Position numbers and translations under genes: made by a program
Assembly (NCBI RefSeq): GCF_963678635.1
Contig: NC_087070.1
Coordinates: 26,910,057-26,970,056 of the forward strand
DNA from: Symsagittifera roscoffensis
Lineage: Eukaryota; Xenacoelomorpha; Acoela; Convolutidae
Direction of reading: 5' to 3'
DNA: 60,000 nucleotides
Shown here: positions 53,801-60,000 of the stretch, in pieces
Position numbering within the stretch: position 1 is the first letter of the stretch
How the letters are laid out: each line of letters starts with the position of its first letter
Notes under the pieces: generated by a model
What the model was told of the DNA's origin: nothing
The model's input: the letters and a program-made list of their open reading frames with translations, nothing else
The model's database searches: none

Positions 53801-54490
53801 TTTGTGATTGTTGGTTAGCAATTTCGGAAATGTGTCCGATTGATATTTTCTAGTGGGAAGAATTATGTTTATTGTAATATTCTTCGATGAAAAGAATTAA
53901 AAGGATTGTTGCTAAGGCGAATGTGAATATTGCCTTTTTTTACACATTTGCACATTGTCATTATTAGGGATGATAAAAATGTGATGAAATTTACGAATAG
54001 TAAAAAAATATCTGTCCCACTAAAAATTGTTCGTATCATTTAAATAGACTTTGAATTATCGTACCTGTGAATTTGGTCAATGATTTGGGAAAGTTGGAGA
54101 TATATTTCAAATAGGGAGCAAAAAATTTTAAAAATATTGCAAAAAATTATTAAAAGGATGATTAAAGCTTCAAAAGTATCAATAAGAAATATGAACAAAA
54201 GTTTGATTAGTATGAAAAATTTTATGAAAAGATTTAAGAATGTATTTTTTAAGATATTGACTGTTTGAGAGAAAAGCATTTAAGAAATGATTTGTTCGTC
54301 GAATATTTTTTGTTGTTTGGGGCGAGATTCAAGTGTGATCGGATTATTTATTGGTTTTTTGACAAGTGGGTTTAGTTTTGTGAAAAATTGTTGGGGGCTA
54401 CTTTTATGGTGTTCGAGAGGTCGTATTTGCTTTATTTTTATTTGTTGGGTGATCTGGGGTATTTTTGAAATATTTGTACTGTAGGCCAAA
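53801..54490 (-). pseudogene. Unit E region of hydrophobic ORFs between pol and the S/T/P-rich ORF
   Basis: Short consecutive open frames on the minus strand encode several hydrophobic stretches. One is a 79-codon ORF (54279-54040) with FEALIILLIIF. The next starts at about 54040 with DIFLLFVNFITFLSSLIM followed by a Cys/Lys-rich CKCVKK. One base-shift further comes AIFTFALATILLILFIEEYY. This looks like the remains of a membrane protein related to the small ORF of unit A. I cannot assign it to a known envelope family. Confidence 0.4.
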
Positions 54491-54873
54491 TGATTATGGT
54501 CCTTTTTTACTTGAAGCTAATTCGCCATTTTTGGTTGGAGGGTTTTTGAGGTCTGAGTCGGAAAAATTTTGTTGATCTTTGCGTTATTAGATAGTGGAGG
54601 GTTGTAATATTATGGTGGTATTTATTTTAGTTGTCAAATTTTAGCGAGTTGCTTATTTTTGTTCTGGAGGTTGTAAAGTTATAGTTATAGATATGCCTGG
54701 AGCTTAATATCTATCGGCTAATAGGTTGGTGTTAGAGATATAGATGGTGGCGGGTTTGAGTGAATCCTATTGGCTGAATCTGAACTAGAATTTTTGCGTA
54801 TGTTTCAGCATGTTATCTTGAAAAAATGAAAGTTCAAAAAGATTTAGAGGTGTAAGAAATATTGATCCTAAAA
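54491..54873. other. Short gap in unit E without a recognised frame
   Basis: About 380 bases between the pol tail and the hydrophobic ORFs; no supported feature. Confidence 0.4.
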
Positions 54874-56358
54874 TCAAAGTTGTTTTTGAAATTCAACTTT
54901 CTTTAATACTTTAGATTGTGGGATGAATGTTTTGTAATTTTTGCGTGGTTGATTTCTAAGTCGTGATGATTCTCTATGTTCTGATTTTTCTACTTTTTCT
55001 TGTGGTAAAATGTTTTCTATCTTTTTCCTGTTTTTTCTTTCTTTTTGAGATATTTTTGGGTCTGGCGTTTTTGTATTGTTTTGAGTTGTGGTTTGTTTTT
55101 GATTTTGTTTTTCATTCTCTTGTTCAGGTGATGTTCCTGCTGGTGTAATTATATTACCAAGGAATTTCATTCGTTGCGTTCCTATTTCGCATTTATTCGG
55201 TGATAACTTTAATCCCGATTTCCTTACACATTCGAAATTTTTTGAGAGGGTCGGTATTAGTTGATCGAAATTATTCACTGCACTTCCGATATCATCCATG
55301 AACTGTGTACATAAGTCGGCTGCTAAGCATGAGTCAAGATAGTGACGTATGAATGAGCTGAAACCGGTGACTGATTTGCTTAGACCTTGAGCTAGACATT
55401 TGTATGCATTAAATCGTGAACCGAAATTAAATTCCAAAAGTTGGACTGAAATGTCATCTGCCATTTGTACACAGTGGTATGCTTGCGAACAATCAAGTTT
55501 GGTAAACAAGCTTTTTCCTGCAAAGTGGTTTGATGCGTCGGTCATGTTTGAGATCGGAAAGTTGCAGTTGATATAGTCATTCTGTACTGAATGATTTATT
55601 CTTCTGAGGTCAATCAACATCCGCAATTTACCAGATGGTTTTCGATGCGCAAACAATGGGCTGCTATATTTTGAATGTGACAATGTTGTTATAAGTCCAT
55701 AATAGTGCATTAGGACAAGTTCCACTGTCAATTCTTGACGCAAATGTATCGGCGTAGGTGGGCCTTGTGTGTACAAAGGTCGTGTGTGTTCCGGCTTCAG
55801 TTTGATTTTGAGATCGGAATTATAACCAACATCAAATCTATGTTTGGCGAAGATGTCCGAAAATTCAACCAGCAAATCTTCTACTTTTGACCTTTGCTCT
55901 TGTGTCAACACCAAATTCTCCCACTTAAAATTCTTGATAAATGTCAATCGATCTTGAAAGTTTATTTTCGGTTCAATTTTTTCGAGACCTTGAAAATGAA
56001 GAATTTGGTCGTAAATGTCACGTTGGATTTGTGGAAGTAATTCAGGGTTTGGACATGTTTCAGGTGTAGGAAACCAAAATTTTTCATACTCGGGTTGGCG
56101 TTGCTGTTGAGACTGCTGATTATCACAATTATGCTGAATTAGCTCGTTATTGCCCATTTCAATATCGTCTGGATTATTCATTTTTGCAAAAGCAAGCATT
56201 TCTGCATCAATTGGTATGAGATTTTTGGCTTCTTTTAGGGTCAGAATTGAAAATTTTCCAATTTCAGTTTTGAACGGCAATGTCACGTGGTGATCAGTGA
56301 TGTTAAATGCAGTGATGTACAGCAGGTTATTTTTCAGAACTTCACTAATTTTCTTCAA
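54874..56358 (-). pseudogene. Unit E RT, internally deleted, fused to a Pol tail
   Basis: A single open frame of ~490 codons: Gln-rich linker, RT with LIDLRRIN, KLDCSQAYHCVQM and FMDD (55291-55302), then after SPEQE a jump into a charged Lys/Gln/Glu-rich tail with SSRLRNQPRKNYK. Compared with unit D, the RT connection, RNase H and integrase are gone while a Pol-like terminus remains, so this is an internal deletion. In-frame it could still make an RT fragment, but not a complete enzyme set. Confidence 0.8.
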
Positions 56359-57580
56359 ATTCTTTCGATGGGATTACGATTCCGGTTGTTTTTGCCATGT
56401 CCTGGCATGCGTCCTTTAAATGACATTCTACAAGAAATGTTTGATGCGGAGCTATTGTTTGACGTTTTGTTAGAGTCAGAGGGAAATTTTTCACTCGATT
56501 ATTTCTTCTAGGTTCGTTTGGAGGTTTTATCTCGTTAATTTGCAGAGTCAGGTCTGGGAAATGAAGTAAATTATACTTGGCACAGACATGAATGTGGTGT
56601 TTTTTGTAGAACGGATTTCCTAGAATTATTGAGTTGGCCGCGTGTAGAACGAGAAAAGATTCTACAAATGTCATATCTGCCGATCTAAATTCTATTATTA
56701 CTTCTGTTTCAATTGGCAAGAGTTGTCCTCCTGCCATTCGTACTCTCTTAAGTTTCGATTCACTTATTTTCAGAGGGCGGTATAGAGATTTTTCATCTTT
56801 TAAGTAGTCGAATGTCTGTTTTGAAATGACATTTGCGCAGGCTTCTGTATCAACCAGGGCTCTTCTTTGTAATCCCGATGAGAATCGTAATTTTGTGTAC
56901 GTCAAAACTGTTCCTTCCGCTGGAATTATTGCATAAAGGTTGATTATCTCATCGGGTTGATTTGATTGTTTTGATGATTTAGATGATTGAGATGATTTTG
57001 GGGACTGACTCGGTGGCTTTATTAGTTTTTTGGCTCATTTGGAAACATGAGCGTTGCATCTTGTCGTTGTGGTTTTTGTCCCCACCAGCATTGACTTGCT
57101 GTGATGTCGCAGCGTTTTGCTGGTGGTCGAACCCTTGGTGCAAAAAGTCCACCGGGAAATTGAATTTTAGCTTGCGCTGGCTGATTTCCAGTGAAGTAGT
57201 GTTGTTGTTGCAGGTAGTTCGCGTTTTACCTGTGCGCGCTGTACCTGTGCTGGTAGTTCGCGCTGTACCTGTGCTGGTTGGATTTGCACTATCGGTTGAT
57301 TTTGCTGCATATTTTGGTACTGTTGGTATAGGTACCATTGAGGATATTGCTGAGGTGCAATTGGTCCCGTGTTTTGGAATTTAGGCTGATTATTGCTAAA
57401 TCCAAATTGATTTTGCCAATTATTTCTGTTTTTTCCTTTCGTGCCACTTTGTTGCTGTCCAGGCAAATTATTTTGATTTTGATAACCACTAAACTGACCA
57501 TTTTGGTTGGTGTTGTTCTTGTTTTGTTGAAAAGGCGGATTCGATTGTTTCATTGACTGCTCAGCTTTTTGTGATCTCAT
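55980..57580 (-). repeat. Second copy of a 1.6 kb tandem duplication within unit E
   Basis: Matches 57581-59185 with an offset of about 1600-1616. It spans from the gag segment MRSQKAEQ through nucleocapsid and protease to the RT linker GLEKIEP. The nucleocapsid part has additional small rearrangements near 57200-57260 (repeats of CAGGTACAGCGCG type). Confidence 0.82.
56345..56905 (-). pseudogene. Unit E protease, second duplicate, active site DTE
   Basis: Homologous to the unit D protease, but the active-site triad reads DTE (ALVDTEACANVIS), which is expected to abolish activity. About 25 bases are deleted at its 3-prime end (after EFEEN), shifting it out of frame with RT. It lies in the right copy, in element orientation, of a 1.6 kb tandem duplication. 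Confidence 0.78.
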
Positions 57581-57973
57581 TTTCGGTTCAATTTTTTCGA
57601 GACCTTGAAAATGAAGAATTTGGTCGTAAATGTCACGTTGGATTTGTGGAAGTAATTCAGGGTTTTGACATGTTTCAGGTGTAGGAAACCAAAATTTTTC
57701 ATACTCGGGTTGGCGTTGCTGTTGAGACTGCTGATTATCACAATTATGCTGAATTAGCTCGTTAATGCCCATTTCAATATCGTCTGGATTATTCATTTTT
57801 GCAAAAGCAAGCATTCCTGCATCAATTGGTATGAGATTTTTGGCTTCTTTTAGGGTCAGAATTGAAAATTTTTCAATTTCAGTTTTGAACGGCAATGTCA
57901 CGTGGTGATCAGTGATGTTAAATGCAGTGATGTACAGCAGGTTATTTTTCAGAACTTCACTAATTTTCTTCAA
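57167..57973 (-). pseudogene. Chimeric ORF: protease-RT linker fused to gag C-terminus
   Basis: An open frame of 268 codons reads SEVLKNNLLYITAF ... GLEKIEPK and then continues directly with MRSQKAEQSMKQS and the Gln/Asn-rich gag segment. The fusion marks the junction of the 1.6 kb tandem duplication at about 57580. The two halves share a short A-rich sequence at the join. It is not a natural gene order. Confidence 0.75.
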
Positions 57974-59185
57974 ATTCTTTCGATGGGATTACGATTCCGG
58001 TTGTTTTTGCCATGTCCTGGCATGCGCCCTTTAAATGACATTCTACAAGAAATGTTTGATGCGGAGCTATTGTTTGACGTTTTGTTAGAGTCAGAGGGAA
58101 TTTTTTCACTCGATTAATTTTTGTAGGTTCGTTTGGAGGTTTTATCTCGTTAATTTGCAGAGTCAGGTCTGGGAAATGAAGTAAATTATACTTGGCACAG
58201 ACATGAATGTGGCGTTTTTTGTAGAACGGATTTCCTAGAATTATTGAGTTGGCCGCGTGTAGAACGAGAAAAGATTCTATAAATGTCATATCTGCCGATC
58301 TAAATTCTATTGTTACTTCTGTTTCAATTGGCAAGAGTTGTCATCCTGCCATTCGTACTCTCTTTAAGTTTCGATTCACTTATTTTCAGAGGGCGGTATA
58401 GAGATTTTTCATCATTTAAGTCGTCGAATGACTGTTTTGAAATGACATTTGCGCAGGATTCTGTATCAACCAGGGCTCTTCTTTGTAATCCCGATGAGAA
58501 TCGTAATTTTGTGTACGTCAAAACTGTTCCTTCCGCTGGAATTATTGCATATAGGTTGATTATCTCATCGGGTTGAATTGATTGTTTTGATGATTTAGAT
58601 GATTGAGATGATTTTGGGGACTGACTCGGTGGCTTTATTAGTTTTTTGGCTCATTTGGAAACATGAGCGTTGCATCTTGTCGTTGTGGTTTTTGTCCCCT
58701 CCAGCATTGACTTGCTGTGTGATAAAACTTTCCACAGATGTCGCAGCGTTTTGCTGGTGGTCGAACCCTTGGTGCAAAAAGTCCACCGGGAAATTGAATT
58801 TCAGCTTGCGTTGTCTGATTTCCAGTGAAGTGTTGTTGTTGTTGCAGGTAGTTCGCGTTTTGCTGTACCTGTGCTGGTTGGATTTTTACTATCGGTTGAT
58901 TTTGCTGCATATTTTGGTACTGTTGGTATAGGTACCATTGAGGATATTGCTGAGGTGCAATTGGTCCCGTGTTTTGGAAATTAGGCTGATTATTGCTAAA
59001 TCCAAATTGATTTTGCCAATTATTTCCGTTTTTTCCTTTCCTGCCACTTTGTTGCTGTCCAGGCAAATTATTTTGATTTTGATAACCACTAAACTGACCA
59101 TTTTGGTTGGTGTTGTTCTTGTTTTGTTGAAAAGGCGGATTCGATTGTTTCATTGACTGCTCAGCTTTTTGTGATCTCATTTCAA
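57581..59185 (-). repeat. First copy of the 1.6 kb tandem duplication within unit E
   Basis: Contains the gag C-terminal part, protease and RT linker. Both copies share the DTE protease mutation and the ~25 base deletion, so these changes are older than the duplication. Confidence 0.82.
57960..58521 (-). pseudogene. Unit E protease, first duplicate, frameshifted
   Basis: Two overlapping frames (58521-58324 and 58334-57960) together cover the protease. The active site reads DTESCANVIS, the SIILGN motif is present, and a shift lies near 58330. It is inactive by the Glu for Gly change and the broken frame. Confidence 0.75.
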
Positions 59186-59930
59186 TGATCTGCTTCTCAA
59201 TTTGTTCCTGATTTGTGGACAATTTTGTGAGAGCACTGATTAAATTTTCTGAGACTCTGTCATTTACTTCATTAAATCCGTCTTCCGGTTAATCTTCTTT
59301 TAGGCATACTTCTCGAATCATGATTTGCTTCTTTGTCAAATTACACAATTCTTGGACAGCAATTGCTTGTGGTTGCTCCATCAATTTTGATCGCAGCCAG
59401 TTTGGCATTCCTTTTATGAACAATCGTCTAATTTGTTCATTGCGATTATCATTTACTGCATCTATTCTTTCTTGTCTTTGTGCAGTTTCTCGATGAAATC
59501 TCGCAGTGTCTGCTACTAATGGTGCTCCGTTTAATGCAACATCGATTGGGTCGACAGCTGGCAAATCTGGCGTTGGATACGCTCGTTGCGCTTTATTCGT
59601 CAAGTTCACCAAGAAGTTCTCGGGTGAATCGGTTTTGGGGTCGTACCGTAGCTGTTCTAACTTCAGTACGTGGACTTCCTGGAGCTGCGGATTGCAAAAG
59701 TGATCCCTTAGAGCTGTGAGGCTGTTCTCCACGTTCGCTCTGATTGCTGCTGGCAGCGTCTGGTAAAACCGCAGTGCCGCTTCTCGTAGATGTAGTTGTA
59801 AGAAGTTCGCTTGTTGGCCAGGGTCGATTCCCGCTACTCCGATGTATCCTCGAAACAATAGCTCAAACTGCTGAAAATCATCTGTTTCCGTTCCTCCGTA
59901 AGGTTCGACCGAAATTTGCGCGTGTGCCAT
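58638..59930 (-). pseudogene. Unit E gag with one nonsense codon
   Basis: The same 430-codon gag as unit D, in one frame from 59930 to 58638, broken by TAA at 59289-59291 (Tyr codon TAC in unit D). The zinc knuckle is canonical: CDICGKFYHTASQC. Just after it a one-base insertion moves the frame into that of protease, but one A is missing at the former slippery site, which then gives a stop. The capsid part carries NDNRNEQ and LVADT like units A and B. Confidence 0.85.
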
Positions 59931-60000
59931 CTTCCTGCAGTTGAAGGAATAACAAGTTTATGAAACAGTTGATGATAAAGCACAGCACTTAGTCGATTTA
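59931..60000 (-). other. Start of the leader of unit E, cut by the window edge
   Basis: Matches the gag-proximal leader of the other units (for example CAAGTTTATGAAACAGTTGA). The 5-prime LTR of unit E must lie outside the window. Confidence 0.7.

Noticed and set aside
53801-54490. A recognised retroviral or phlebovirus-type envelope gene in unit E
   Set aside because: Hydrophobic segments are present, but there is no clear cleavage site, cysteine pattern or fusion motif that ties it to a known envelope family.
1-60000. CRISPR arrays, rRNA genes, operons
   Set aside because: None seen; the sequence is eukaryotic and its repeats are mobile elements, a microsatellite and segmental duplications.

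Overview
The window is eukaryotic, AT-rich genomic DNA from a bilaterian invertebrate that I cannot place further. Genes are split by spliceosomal introns. The left gene has the five-Ig, three-FN3, one-TM plan of Roundabout receptors. The right part is packed with Ty3/gypsy-type LTR retrotransposon DNA. No bacterial-type features (operons, CRISPR) are present.

Left part (1-13365, minus strand): fifteen exons of a Roundabout (Robo)-like axon guidance receptor. I placed both ends of 14 exons by eye, and all splice phases agree. They encode Ig1-Ig5, FN3-1 to FN3-3, one membrane helix and the start of the cytoplasmic tail. The gene runs off the left edge, and the signal-peptide exon was not found. 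One intron, in Ig4, appears to use a GC donor. The introns hold an unrecognised ~530 bp repeat family, partly arranged as head-to-tail pairs.

Middle part (13366-33690): mostly non-coding. It contains a GA microsatellite, a hairpin-bearing repeat present in inverted copies, a textbook non-autonomous hAT element with a perfect 8 bp target duplication (20601-20985), and a 4.2 kb direct duplication (22301-26590 and 26976-31141) whose central ~1 kb is far better conserved than its flanks.

Right part (33.7-60 kb, minus strand): a head-to-tail array of at least five related retroelement units, called A to E from left to right, linked by 436 bp LTRs. Unit D is the only one with a full gag-pol order: gag, protease, RT, RNase H, integrase. 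It also has a classic -1 frameshift heptamer at the gag stop. Downstream of its pol it carries a macrodomain resembling the ADP-ribose hydrolase TARG1/OARD1, plus a second decayed macrodomain copy. Units A and B lack pol and join the first 207 codons of gag to a membrane-segment ORF and a Ser/Thr/Pro-rich ORF. Unit E has gag, protease and RT followed by homologous membrane and Ser/Thr/Pro-rich ORFs. The family therefore seems to have an exchangeable 3-prime accessory module, macrodomain or membrane plus STP-rich. Several large tandem duplications (2.28, ~3.0 and 1.6 kb) scramble the array. All pol copies carry stops or frameshifts, so no copy here looks autonomous.
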